A stretch of DNA of 6,236 bases from NCBI GenBank assembly GCA_003142355.1, contig PLMF01000224.1:11439-17674 (forward strand), read 5' to 3'. The stretch comes from Bryobacterales bacterium. GTDB taxonomy: Bacteria > Acidobacteriota > Terriglobia > Bryobacterales > Bryobacteraceae. Positions 1-6,236 of the stretch are shown piece after piece. Positions within the stretch are counted from its first letter, which is position 1; every line of letters begins with the position of its first letter. Both the position numbers and the translations under genes were made by a program. The notes under the pieces were generated by a model. It saw nothing but the letters and a program-made list of their open reading frames with translations, had not been told where the DNA came from and ran no database searches.

Positions 1-752
1 CCGAGATCGTTGCCTTCCATTCCGTTGGTGTACTCGAGGAGAAAATCCTCCGACAGCGTAGCGGCTGTGGCAAGCGGTCCGCGCATTTCAAGCAGGCCGC
101 CCTTGGCCGGACCAAGCGCAACCGGCAGTTCCAGCAGAGACTGTTTGACCGCCTTGCCCGCGGTAAGCACCTGCTGCATGGTTTCCAGCTCTGAACGATA
201 TGCAATCAGCAGAGCCTCCGGGTGACCCCCGACGCGGCCGGAGACGGCCGCCGCCACCAAATCGAGGTCGGCATGGCCCACACCGGCCGCCACGGGATTG
301 AACAGCGCGTCGCGTGTTCCCACCGGCGCCGAGTGGACCTCGACTGCGCAACCGGGCAGCATGCCCTCCGCCAAAGCGCGGCCGGTTTCGATGTCGCGCT
401 CATCGGTGTCCGCCCAGAAGTAGACGTGCTCCGCATCCGCGCAGCCCGCCGGGGTGAACAGTCCGGCGCGCGCGAATTGCGCCCGGTCATAGGCGCCGAA
501 CAGCTTCATCAAGGCCCTGCCGTGCGCCGTAAGATACCCCGGAGGAACGTCCCACTTGGGCCATGGCTCGGCCGAATACGGATCGATCTGGTCGTTGCTC
601 ACCGTCGGGGGACGAACGCCGTGCCGGGTCACAACGACTACAAACTTCAATTCCTCGCTGCGCGCGGGAGTTCCTTGGGCCAGGACCACCCCTGCGCTCC
701 AGGGAATCGACACAACCGCCACTGCCAACGAAACAAGTCTTAGTAACTTCAT
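1..752 (-). CDS. Exported histidine acid phosphatase / phytase-like protein (C-terminus cut off by window edge)
   Basis: The visible part is 250 codons from ATG at 752, still open at the left edge. It is a branch-2 histidine phosphatase (phytase / AppA / glucose-1-phosphatase type), which hydrolyses phosphomonoesters through a phosphohistidine intermediate, usually in the periplasm. Residues 1-25 form a Sec signal peptide (basic MKLLR, a hydrophobic run, VLA before Gln26). The hallmark TRHGVRPP follows, with Arg43, nucleophile His44 and Arg47. WADTDERDIETGRA near residue 115 matches the conserved 'AD.DER...TG.A' motif of the family. FLLEYTNGM near the left edge matches the segment that normally precedes the second half. 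The His-Asp proton-donor motif should lie beyond the edge, so catalytic completeness cannot be judged. The start is chosen from the signal peptide and a strong ribosome binding site. The kinase gene ends 86 bp upstream. Phytase versus glucose-1-phosphatase or another specificity cannot be decided here. Confidence 0.9.
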   Translation of the reverse strand, partial: MKLLRLVSLAVAVVSIPWSAGVVLAQGTPARSEELKFVVVVTRHGVRPPTVSNDQIDPYSAEPWPKWDVPPGYLTAHGRALMKLFGAYDRAQFARAGLFTPAGCADAEHVYFWADTDERDIETGRALAEGMLPGCAVEVHSAPVGTRDALFNPVAAGVGHADLDLVAAAVSGRVGGHPEALLIAYRSELETMQQVLTAGKAVKQSLLELPVALGPAKGGLLEMRGPLATAATLSEDFLLEYTNGMEGNDL

Positions 753-763
753 TACAAGTACCT

Positions 764-772
764 ACCTCCCTT
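764..772 (-). promoter_or_regulatory. Strong Shine-Dalgarno site for the phytase-like gene
   Basis: The minus strand reads AAGGGAGGT, a near-complete anti-16S match, 11 bases before the ATG at 752. It is clearly stronger than the sites ahead of the other starts in the window. It fixes the start codon and suggests that this gene is translated independently rather than by coupling to the kinase gene. Confidence 0.75.
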
Positions 773-799
773 GATGAACATCGCCGCTGCCGAAGGTGG

Positions 800-819
800 G
801 GCAGGCGGTTCCGCCTGCC
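800..819. repeat. REP-like GC hairpin between kinase and phytase genes
   Basis: GGCAGGCGG at 800-808 and CCGCCTGCC at 811-819 are perfect inverted copies around a 2-base centre (9-bp stem; about 8 bp with a 4-base loop if the last pair opens). It lies in the 86-bp gap between the kinase stop and the phytase start. No T-run follows it on the minus strand, so it is a poor intrinsic terminator. It resembles the short palindromes scattered between genes in many GC-rich soil bacteria. It could protect the upstream mRNA 3' end or cause partial attenuation; both roles are inference. Confidence 0.6.
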
Positions 820-838
820 AAGTTCTCCACAGCCCGCT

Positions 839-1756
839 TCACGAATGATTCGCCGCCGATGCGGCATACACCCTTGCGACCAACGCCTCGACTTCGCTCG
901 CTCTTATCGCGATGGGACCCTCGGCCTCCATCTTCAGACTGGTGACAGCCGCCGACCATATGGTAGCTTCGTGAGGAGAAGCGGTCAAGCGCTTGCACAC
1001 GTACGAAGCGATGCAAGTATCGCCCCGGCCGGAGCGCCCCACCAGCTTTTGTGGACGGAACGGCGCCTGGTGGAAATGGCCGTCCGCAAACACCAAAACC
1101 CCTTGGCTGTGCGTGAGCACGATCTCTTTAGGTCCATAACCCGCGAGCATCCGCGCCGCGGCTTTCAGATCCATCTTCCCGGTCAGCTTTTCCGCTTCCA
1201 CCGCGTCGGTCTTCAGAATGTCGATCTGCGAGAGCACTTCGAGTTTTTCCGGCCAGCCATCGTAGATCAGCACGCCCTCCGGACCTGTGATCCGAATGAA
1301 CCCCTGCACGTCGGCGGCGAGCAGAGCGTTCTTGCTTCGCAACTCCCGGATGACGGCCAGGTCCACTTCACCCCGAATCGAGGAGTTGATGAGAAACGCT
1401 CTGGCTTCGAGGTCTCTGACTTGATCGGGAGTGAACGCGCCGGCAGTGCTGGTCACCGATATGACGCGCTCATCCACATTGGCAGTTGGATAATACAGGC
1501 GAATGTCGGTGGAATGCGGCGTATAAGTCGGATAGACGGTGACACCGAGCCGGGTGAGCGAATCCACCACGCGCCCATCTTCCCGCGACAACCGGGTCAC
1601 CGCGGCGGCCTTCAGCCCCATCATGGAGGCCACGTGAGCGCCGTAATTGAAGCCGCCGCCATCCACCTGCCTGACGCCGGAAGGCGACATGATCGTATCG
1701 TTCGTGTAATTGCCGATAATGACGATGTCGTAGGCGGGATTGCTGAGGTTAGTCAT
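839..1756 (-). CDS. PfkB/ribokinase-family sugar or polyol kinase
   Basis: This 305-residue cytoplasmic protein has the length and motif order of the PfkB (ribokinase-fold) family, which transfers ATP phosphate to a hydroxyl of a sugar, nucleoside or polyol. The first strand and loop is DIVIIGNYTNDTI (residues 10-22). The substrate-site glycine cluster is VDGGGFNYGAHVASMMG (31-47). A lid-type segment lies around 80-105. The Mg/phosphate motif region is LKTDAVEAEKLTG (181-193), with Asp184 in place of the usual Asn of NxxE. The ATP/anion-hole motif is GRSGRGDTC (240-248), with Asp246 as the expected catalytic base and Arg in place of Ala in the common GAGD. The start at 1756 overlaps the stop of the transporter gene by 8 bases (ATGACTAA), typical of translational coupling. 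An in-frame ATG at 1786 would add ten residues ahead of the normal fold start and looks unlikely. Substrate is unknown; ribokinase, fructokinase, nucleoside and inositol kinases share this fold. Confidence 0.9.
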   Translation of the reverse strand: MTNLSNPAYDIVIIGNYTNDTIMSPSGVRQVDGGGFNYGAHVASMMGLKAAAVTRLSREDGRVVDSLTRLGVTVYPTYTPHSTDIRLYYPTANVDERVISVTSTAGAFTPDQVRDLEARAFLINSSIRGEVDLAVIRELRSKNALLAADVQGFIRITGPEGVLIYDGWPEKLEVLSQIDILKTDAVEAEKLTGKMDLKAAARMLAGYGPKEIVLTHSQGVLVFADGHFHQAPFRPQKLVGRSGRGDTCIASYVCKRLTASPHEATIWSAAVTSLKMEAEGPIAIRASEVEALVARVYAASAANHS

Positions 1757-3140
1757 TTGCTCTGACCCGCCACAAAGATGTCGCAAGAATCAAAGAGACA
1801 ATAGAAGTCCCCAGCCAGAAAACAATTGTGTTATGAAAGTCGTATTGCCGCACTCCGTTGACGATGGTGGTTCCCTGCCGGATCAACACACCGCTGATCC
1901 GCTCCTGAATCGCCGCCCCGACATAGCTGAAAACGCCGATGAACCCCATGGCCGCCCCCGCCGCCTTCTTGGGCGCGATGTCGATGGCGAACAATCCGCC
2001 CAGGGAAGTAATCAGCCCGGTGATGGCGTAACCATAAATCAGCAGCATGACGGTGAGAACCAGCGGGTGCCCCGGCGGAATGGCAAACATGACCACCAGT
2101 GCCAGGATCTCCAGCAGGCCGCAGACGAGATTCATCGGCGGCCGCCGGGCGCGGAACACTTTGTCCGAAATGAAGCCGTAGGAGGCCGAGCCCGCCAGCC
2201 CCGCAATCGATTTGAGAGCCAGCAGGCTGCCCGCCGCGATCCCCGAGTAACCCTTGGCTTCCTGCAAATACAGCATGCCCCAGTCGTTCATGGCGTAGCG
2301 CGTCATAGTCATGAGCGCGCTGGAGAACGCCAGCACCCAGATCGAAGGGTACTTGAGAATCGAAAGCTGCATCTGCCACGTGGATTTTGGCTTCTCCGCG
2401 CCGTCCGCGGGTTTGGTTATGGAGTCGTTCTTCCAGACCGCCACGGCGGGCAAGCCCTTGGTCTGGGGGCGATCCTCCATCACCACATACAGCGCGATAG
2501 CCAGCACCACACAGATGATGCCGGGGCCTACAAAACCGGCCCGCCAGCCAAACCAGGTCACCATCGCGGCCAGCAGCGCAAACGTCAGTCCTTCGCCCAG
2601 CGGATGGGCGGTGCTCCAGATGCCGTAGTAGGTTCCGCGCTCCCGGTTGCTGAACCACTGCGACATGGCCACCACGCCCGCGGGAGCGCCGAACCCCTGA
2701 AACCACCCGTTCAACGCCCATAGCACCACCCACACCCACAGCACCGTGGACCAGCCCATGAAGATATTGATCAGCGCCGAAACCAGTACGCCGAATGCGA
2801 AGAACTTTTTCATGTTGGCGTGGTCCGCCAAGAAGCCGTTGACCAGTTTGCCGAAGGCGTAGGCGTAGAAGATGGCGGATCCGATGGTCCCCAGTTGATC
2901 CGCCGAAAAGATGCCGTCGTCGATCAGCGGTTTCTTGACTACCGACAGGCCCAGCCGGCACATATAAGCGATGCCGTAGCCGAGCGTAATCGCCGTCATG
3001 ATCGTGATCCGGTAGCGCTTGTACAACCGGTCGATCTGTTTCGGATCGCGCAGGGGAGGTTTGTCTTGGCCGGACGCGAAGTAGCGCAGGATGGCAGGCA
3101 GGAACGGCATCCCGCTCGGTTGGCTCAACGGATTCTTCAT
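1749..3140 (-). CDS. OPA-family organophosphate:phosphate antiporter (GlpT/UhpT/UhpC-like MFS)
   Basis: This 463-residue inner-membrane protein has about 12 hydrophobic segments from residue 45 to the end, with a soluble central loop near 222-258, the usual major facilitator layout. It aligns by eye with GlpT: GYGIAYMCRLGLSVV (54-68) matches the TM1 segment holding GlpT Arg45, GIWSTAHPLGEG (173-184) matches the segment with His165, and TRYAMNDWGMLYLQE (280-294) matches the segment with Arg269. The three phosphate-site residues are therefore Arg62, His179 and Arg281. NGWFQGFGAP (144-153), SDKVFR (325-330) and APKKAAGAAMGF (389-400) are further OPA signatures. Family members exchange glycerol-3-phosphate, hexose phosphates or related esters for phosphate; UhpC is a sensor variant. 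The start at 3140 lies 40 bp after the upstream stop, with only a weak GGA ribosome site; Met11 (3110) is an alternative. Coupling to the kinase and phytase fits phosphorylated-substrate uptake. The exact substrate is not deducible. Confidence 0.92.
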   Translation of the reverse strand: MKNPLSQPSGMPFLPAILRYFASGQDKPPLRDPKQIDRLYKRYRITIMTAITLGYGIAYMCRLGLSVVKKPLIDDGIFSADQLGTIGSAIFYAYAFGKLVNGFLADHANMKKFFAFGVLVSALINIFMGWSTVLWVWVVLWALNGWFQGFGAPAGVVAMSQWFSNRERGTYYGIWSTAHPLGEGLTFALLAAMVTWFGWRAGFVGPGIICVVLAIALYVVMEDRPQTKGLPAVAVWKNDSITKPADGAEKPKSTWQMQLSILKYPSIWVLAFSSALMTMTRYAMNDWGMLYLQEAKGYSGIAAGSLLALKSIAGLAGSASYGFISDKVFRARRPPMNLVCGLLEILALVVMFAIPPGHPLVLTVMLLIYGYAITGLITSLGGLFAIDIAPKKAAGAAMGFIGVFSYVGAAIQERISGVLIRQGTTIVNGVRQYDFHNTIVFWLGTSIVSLILATSLWRVRAND

Positions 3141-3180
3141 GACATGTTTCCACGTCCGTTTCGATAATCGTGAAGCGCCC

Positions 3181-5454
3181 TTAGGGCCGCACCACCACTT
3201 TGTCCGCCGCCAGGTTGTCGTACTCGTCTGCGACCCGCACCGCGACGGTGTGCTCTCCCGGCGCGGCGTCGATGGTCAGATCGTAATCCAGGTCGAGTGA
3301 ATCCGAGAGCCTGGTCACCGGCGCCACCACCGTCCATTCGCCGCCGTCGAGCGAATACTCGGCCTTGGCAACGTTATTCAGCGCGTCCGCGGCGTGCCAG
3401 CGGACTTCCAGCTTGCCGCCGGCGCGCGTGGCGGCCAGGCCGGTGATTTTCGGCGGCGTGTTGTCGATCCAGAATGCGTCGCTCTCCAGGCGCGCGTTCA
3501 GCGCCTCCGAGGGCGGATTGGCGGGCGCATCCGACGCCGTGATGCGCAGATGGTATTCGCCGTCCGGAAAGGCCGTGGAATCCCACGAGATGTATTTCTC
3601 CGCCACCCGGTCCTTCAGCAGCTTCCACTCCGTCTCGCCGGCGCCGCGGATCTCCACGGTGTAGATCAGGGTGTCGCCGTTGGGGTCCGACGCCAGCCAG
3701 CGCGCCCCCACATACCCCTTGGCCAGTTGCATGGCCGGCGTGGTGGTAGTCGCGTCGATCGTAAACGCCGGCGCCGGGTGTTTCCCCAGCGGCGGCAGAT
3801 TGAGCGTCTGCTGCGTGGAAACCAGCGGCGTCACGGGCGCCGGGAATTTGTAATTGGGCGGCGTCATCTCGATTTCTTCGATGCGCGGCTCGACATTTTT
3901 CGGCAGGTACGCCAGGTCCACCGATTCCAGTTCCGGCGAATGCCCCGCGCCATCGGCCGTGAGCGTGGCTTTCCACTGGACGAACCGCGCCGCCGGCGCA
4001 CCCACGCGGGCGCCCTTCGTCTCCGTGATGGGCGGCGAGAAAGGACTCCAGTTCTTCTGCGGCCGATCGAGGTTGCCGCTGTGCGCGGCGATGGCCACCT
4101 GCCCGCCGTTCAAATTGGCCTCGAAGCTCAGCCTGCCCCACAAGGAATACATGCCGGCGTCGAAAACGTCGCTCTCGATGGCGCCCTCGCGCTCCAGGCC
4201 CGGGCCGATCTCATACACCTTGCCGGCGTTCCCTGTGGCTGCGTAGAGACGGCCGTCGCGCCCCGCCTGAAACGCCGTGACCTGAGTGGCCGGCACCGTC
4301 AGCAGCGCCGTCCAGAGCGTGGGCGATTCGATGCGGTATACATTGCCCTTGTTCCCCGTGCCCAGCACGGCGCGGCCCGCGCCATCGAAGGCGATGGCGT
4401 ACACTACGTCCTGGGCGTGGCTCCAGATCCGCCGCGGATTGCCGTTGGGCTCGATGCGGTAGACTTCGCTGCCTCCGCTCACGCCCGCGGGCAAGCCGAG
4501 CGAAACCGGGGGTTGAGCCGGAGGCCGGGCCACTGGCGCCGGAGTTCCGGGGGCATTCACGGTGACGGTTGCCGCAGCGGGCATGGGTAGAACCGGCGCG
4601 GGCGCGGGCAAAGCCGCCTGCTTGGCGCCGACCGCCGCCGCGTAGACGGCGCCGCCGGCCGCCACCGCCACCGCCGTCACTTCCCGCTTGGGCGTCTGGT
4701 AGAGCACGAAACCCTCGCCGGCCGGCGATACCCGCACCACCAGGCCGCCGGGGTCGGTCCCCACGATCGCGTTGCCGCCGGCGTCAATGGTCATGGAGCG
4801 CACGTGCGTCTCATCGCTCTTGAAGAACACCCGGCCTTTGCCGTCGGGCGCGACGCGGTGAATCTCGCCGGGATCGCCCGTGGCCACCAGCAGGTCTCCT
4901 TTCCTATCGAACGCCAGCGCCCAGATGTACTTCGACTTGGGGTCGTAGAACACTTCCGGCTGGCCGCCGCCGGCGATGCGATACACCTTGCCGTCCGGCG
5001 AAGTGGCCGCGTAGACCCGGTCCATGGAATCGACGGCAATGGCGTGAATCTCGAGCGCGTCCAGGTCCGCCAGCAGCTTGCCCTTGCCGTCCGGCGGAAT
5101 GCGGTAGAGCTTGGCGCCGTTGCCGCCGCCCGCGTAGAGGTTGCCCTTGGAATCCTGCGCCAGCGCCCATAGGTAGGCTGAAGAGGTATCGAACAGTTCC
5201 CGCGAGAGCGGCGCCAGGGTAAGCTGGCCATCGCTGCGCAGCGAGAGATTCTTGACGATGCCTTTCTCGAAATCCGCGAACTCGCCCTGCGACCAGGTGC
5301 GGGTTTGCCCGGCGAAAAGCGCGCAGACAGGCAGGCACAAGAGCGCCAAAACCCGGTGACAGACGGAACGTTTCCCGGTTTGCGCGGCGGAAAAACCGGG
5401 AAACGTTCCGTCTGTCACCGGGTTTTTTGTCACCGGGTTTTTTACGGTAGTCAT
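3181..5454 (-). CDS. Large secreted beta-propeller protein with Ig/FN3-like C-terminal domains
   Basis: This 757-residue protein is of unknown function. After an unusual N-terminal extension (1-33), residues 34-49 (RVLALLCLPVCALFAG) look like a signal-peptide core, so export is likely. Residues about 90-420 carry repeated blades of the pattern W/IxAhAxDxxGxhYxGxxxxGxhYRIxxDG (for example 95-120, 137-161, 177-201, 218-242, 350-374, 392-416), as in NHL/WD40/SMP-30-like propellers. Residues 280-320 are a Pro/Ala-rich insert between blades. Residues 430-520 resemble a beta-sandwich domain. Residues 580-665 resemble FN3 (WLASDPNGD, then DGEYHLRITASD), and 668-757 an Ig-like domain (YSLDGGEWT, GEHTVAVRVADEYDN). 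No catalytic motif is seen; a binding or scaffold role is inferred. The start at 5454 is supported by an ATGA overlap with the upstream stop. In-frame GTG codons at 5433 and 5418 are alternative starts. The first 36 codons hold an inverted repeat and a tandem repeat. Confidence 0.85.
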   Translation of the reverse strand: MTTVKNPVTKNPVTDGTFPGFSAAQTGKRSVCHRVLALLCLPVCALFAGQTRTWSQGEFADFEKGIVKNLSLRSDGQLTLAPLSRELFDTSSAYLWALAQDSKGNLYAGGGNGAKLYRIPPDGKGKLLADLDALEIHAIAVDSMDRVYAATSPDGKVYRIAGGGQPEVFYDPKSKYIWALAFDRKGDLLVATGDPGEIHRVAPDGKGRVFFKSDETHVRSMTIDAGGNAIVGTDPGGLVVRVSPAGEGFVLYQTPKREVTAVAVAAGGAVYAAAVGAKQAALPAPAPVLPMPAAATVTVNAPGTPAPVARPPAQPPVSLGLPAGVSGGSEVYRIEPNGNPRRIWSHAQDVVYAIAFDGAGRAVLGTGNKGNVYRIESPTLWTALLTVPATQVTAFQAGRDGRLYAATGNAGKVYEIGPGLEREGAIESDVFDAGMYSLWGRLSFEANLNGGQVAIAAHSGNLDRPQKNWSPFSPPITETKGARVGAPAARFVQWKATLTADGAGHSPELESVDLAYLPKNVEPRIEEIEMTPPNYKFPAPVTPLVSTQQTLNLPPLGKHPAPAFTIDATTTTPAMQLAKGYVGARWLASDPNGDTLIYTVEIRGAGETEWKLLKDRVAEKYISWDSTAFPDGEYHLRITASDAPANPPSEALNARLESDAFWIDNTPPKITGLAATRAGGKLEVRWHAADALNNVAKAEYSLDGGEWTVVAPVTRLSDSLDLDYDLTIDAAPGEHTVAVRVADEYDNLAADKVVVRP
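5348..5426. repeat. 34-bp perfect inverted repeat (11-base loop) inside the start of the propeller gene
   Basis: The arms 5348-5381 and 5393-5426 are exact reverse complements over 34 bases, separated by 11 bases (5382-5392). The left arm contains ACCCGGTGAC, GACGGAACG and TTTCCCGGTTT in order. On the plus strand the right arm runs into six T residues (5423-5428), and on the minus strand the hairpin is followed by four T, so it looks like a bidirectional terminator or a mobile palindromic repeat. It nevertheless lies inside the open reading frame, covering codons 10-36 just before the signal-peptide core, and encodes an atypical N-terminal extension. The 79-bp unit is not a multiple of three. 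Confidence 0.93.
5414..5443. repeat. 15-bp tandem duplication at the edge of the inverted repeat
   Basis: The 15-base unit GTCACCGGGTTTTTT occurs twice without a gap (5414-5428 and 5429-5443). On the coding (minus) strand it gives two in-frame copies of Lys-Asn-Pro-Val-Thr (residues 5-14 of the propeller protein). A third, inverted copy of the 13-base core is the outer end of the left arm at 5348-5360. The unit length preserves the frame, consistent with slippage or element-edge duplication. Confidence 0.9.
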
Positions 5455-6236
5455 TTGACGTGGATGCGCAAGGAGTAGGCGCCGCTCACTACGTAATCGA
5501 ACGGCAGGGCCATCTGCTCGGTCGCCGTCTCCGGCGACGTGAACAGCGAGCGGTTCGAGGCCCGCCCCGCCTGCATCACGTTCAGCACCGAGGCCGGCAG
5601 GCTGGGCAGCGTCTTGTCGTCGTAATAAGCCGTGGGGCTCGACTCCACCAGCGAGACGTACAACTTGTTGTTGGTGCGCTCCTGGTTGAGCAGCGAGACC
5701 GTCCCCGGCAGGTCGATAAACCGGTTCATCGTGCCAGCTATGTTCTGCATGCGATTCACGGTATCGGCGTCGCTGAGCAAAATGCGGTGATCGCCCTTGG
5801 CCAGGCCGGGCGGAATCTTCACTTTGAATTCGCGCTGCAGCGGCTCGCCGCGATACGGCCGCAGGAAGACCTTCACCGGGACCTCGTCGCCCGCCTGCAC
5901 CTCGGGCGTCGCCACCCAGGCGTTCTCGATGGCCGCCACGCGGCGCTCGGGCAGCAGGTCCACCGTCACCGTCACCCGCGTCACGTCGGGAGGGTTCACA
6001 TTGTTCAGGTAGAGGCGGTTGAGCTTGTCGCCAAACCAGCCCGCCAGCATCAGCGGCGCGGGCATGGGCACGTCGCCGGAAGCCTGCATGGTGGAGAGCG
6101 ACACATTCCGCTGGCCGGTCAGCTCCACTTTCCCGTTCAGGCGGTAGGTGGCTTCATCCACGAATTCGTTGAGGCCGGAAATGGAATTGTAGAGCGTAAG
6201 CATCATGAGGTAGGGCGTCCACTTCTGCTGCACGAA
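5451..6236 (-). CDS. Exported/surface protein, C-terminal 261 residues (possibly SpoIVB/S55-peptidase-like)
   Basis: The frame is open to the right edge, so the true start and N-terminal half lie outside; the GTG at 6233 is probably an internal valine. The visible part begins FVQQKWTPYLMMLTLYNS. It continues into strand-rich segments: TYRLNGKVELTG, RVTVTVDLLPERRVAAIENAW, then GDEVPVKVFLRPYRGEPLQREFK and KIPPGLAKGDHRILLSDAD. It ends FDYVVSGAYSLRIHVK. The 'GD.VPV.V.LRPYRGE' and 'IPPGL..G' pattern reminds me of the C-terminal beta domain of large secreted SpoIVB/S55 peptidase-like proteins of Acidobacteriota, but this is recollection, and no catalytic His/Ser region is in view. The stop overlaps the next ATG as ATGA, so the propeller protein is probably translated by coupling and may act with this one. 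The coding call is strong; the family call is weak. Confidence 0.6.
   Translation of the reverse strand, partial: FVQQKWTPYLMMLTLYNSISGLNEFVDEATYRLNGKVELTGQRNVSLSTMQASGDVPMPAPLMLAGWFGDKLNRLYLNNVNPPDVTRVTVTVDLLPERRVAAIENAWVATPEVQAGDEVPVKVFLRPYRGEPLQREFKVKIPPGLAKGDHRILLSDADTVNRMQNIAGTMNRFIDLPGTVSLLNQERTNNKLYVSLVESSPTAYYDDKTLPSLPASVLNVMQAGRASNRSLFTSPETATEQMALPFDYVVSGAYSLRIHVK

Noticed and set aside
752..781. Nine-codon mini-ORF (MFIKGGRYL) ending in a TAATG overlap with the phytase start
   Set aside because: The arrangement resembles a coupled leader peptide, but the ATG at 781 has no good ribosome site, and its codons simply run through the phytase Shine-Dalgarno sequence. Chance is the simpler explanation.
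563..1765. 400-codon open frame on the plus strand
   Set aside because: It lies antisense to the phytase and kinase genes, has Arg/His-rich composition with no recognisable domain, and spans the intergenic hairpin. It is a shadow frame in GC-rich DNA.
1757..1786. Upstream start for the kinase at 1786
   Set aside because: It would add ten residues (MRHLCGGSEQ) lying inside the transporter coding end. The ATG at 1756 sits at the transporter stop and gives the usual PfkB N-terminal length.
1831..3153. 440-codon minus-strand frame shifted against the transporter gene
   Set aside because: Its translation is Arg/Gly/Ala-rich without membrane segments, whereas the overlapping frame gives a clear GlpT-like protein.
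3394..4590. 398-codon open frame on the plus strand
   Set aside because: It is antisense to the propeller gene and its Arg/Gly-rich translation shows no fold. The minus frame has clear propeller repeats and coupling to its neighbour.
5391..5430. Plus-strand intrinsic terminator (GC stem followed by six T)
   Set aside because: The structure fits, but no plus-strand gene ends here and it sits inside a minus-strand coding frame, so it is listed as an inverted repeat rather than a terminator.

Overview
All five genes supported here lie on the minus strand and are packed head to tail, so the window reads right to left as one probable operon. The DNA is GC-rich throughout. A large secreted beta-propeller protein, a REP-like GC hairpin between genes and the general protein style suggest a soil-type Gram-negative bacterium. 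Acidobacteriota (Bryobacter/Solibacter-like) is my best guess, but this is inferred from style rather than from a marker gene.

Layout in transcription order: (1) 6236-5451, the C-terminal 261 codons of an exported or surface protein entering from the right edge, possibly the tail of a SpoIVB/S55-type peptidase-like protein. (2) 5454-3181, a 757-residue secreted beta-propeller protein with Ig/FN3-like C-terminal domains, joined to gene 1 by an ATGA stop/start overlap. Its first 36 codons contain a 34-bp perfect inverted repeat and a 15-bp tandem duplication. (3) 3140-1749, a 12-TM major facilitator of the organophosphate:phosphate antiporter (OPA; GlpT/UhpT/UhpC) family, with all three phosphate-site residues conserved, 40 bp after gene 2. 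(4) 1756-839, a PfkB/ribokinase-fold kinase overlapping gene 3 by 8 bp. (5) 752-1 (continuing off the left edge), an exported histidine acid phosphatase/phytase with its own strong Shine-Dalgarno sequence, 86 bp after gene 4 with a REP-like hairpin in between.

Genes 3-5 make a plausible phosphorylated-metabolite scavenging set. The phytase-like enzyme would cut phosphate esters outside the inner membrane, the OPA carrier would import a phosphorylated product in exchange for phosphate, and the PfkB kinase would phosphorylate a sugar or polyol inside. The substrate cannot be read from the sequence. Genes 1-2 look like a separate exported pair in the same transcription unit. There is no stretch over 300 bp without a gene. 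I saw no tRNA, rRNA, CRISPR array, insertion sequence or clear promoter.
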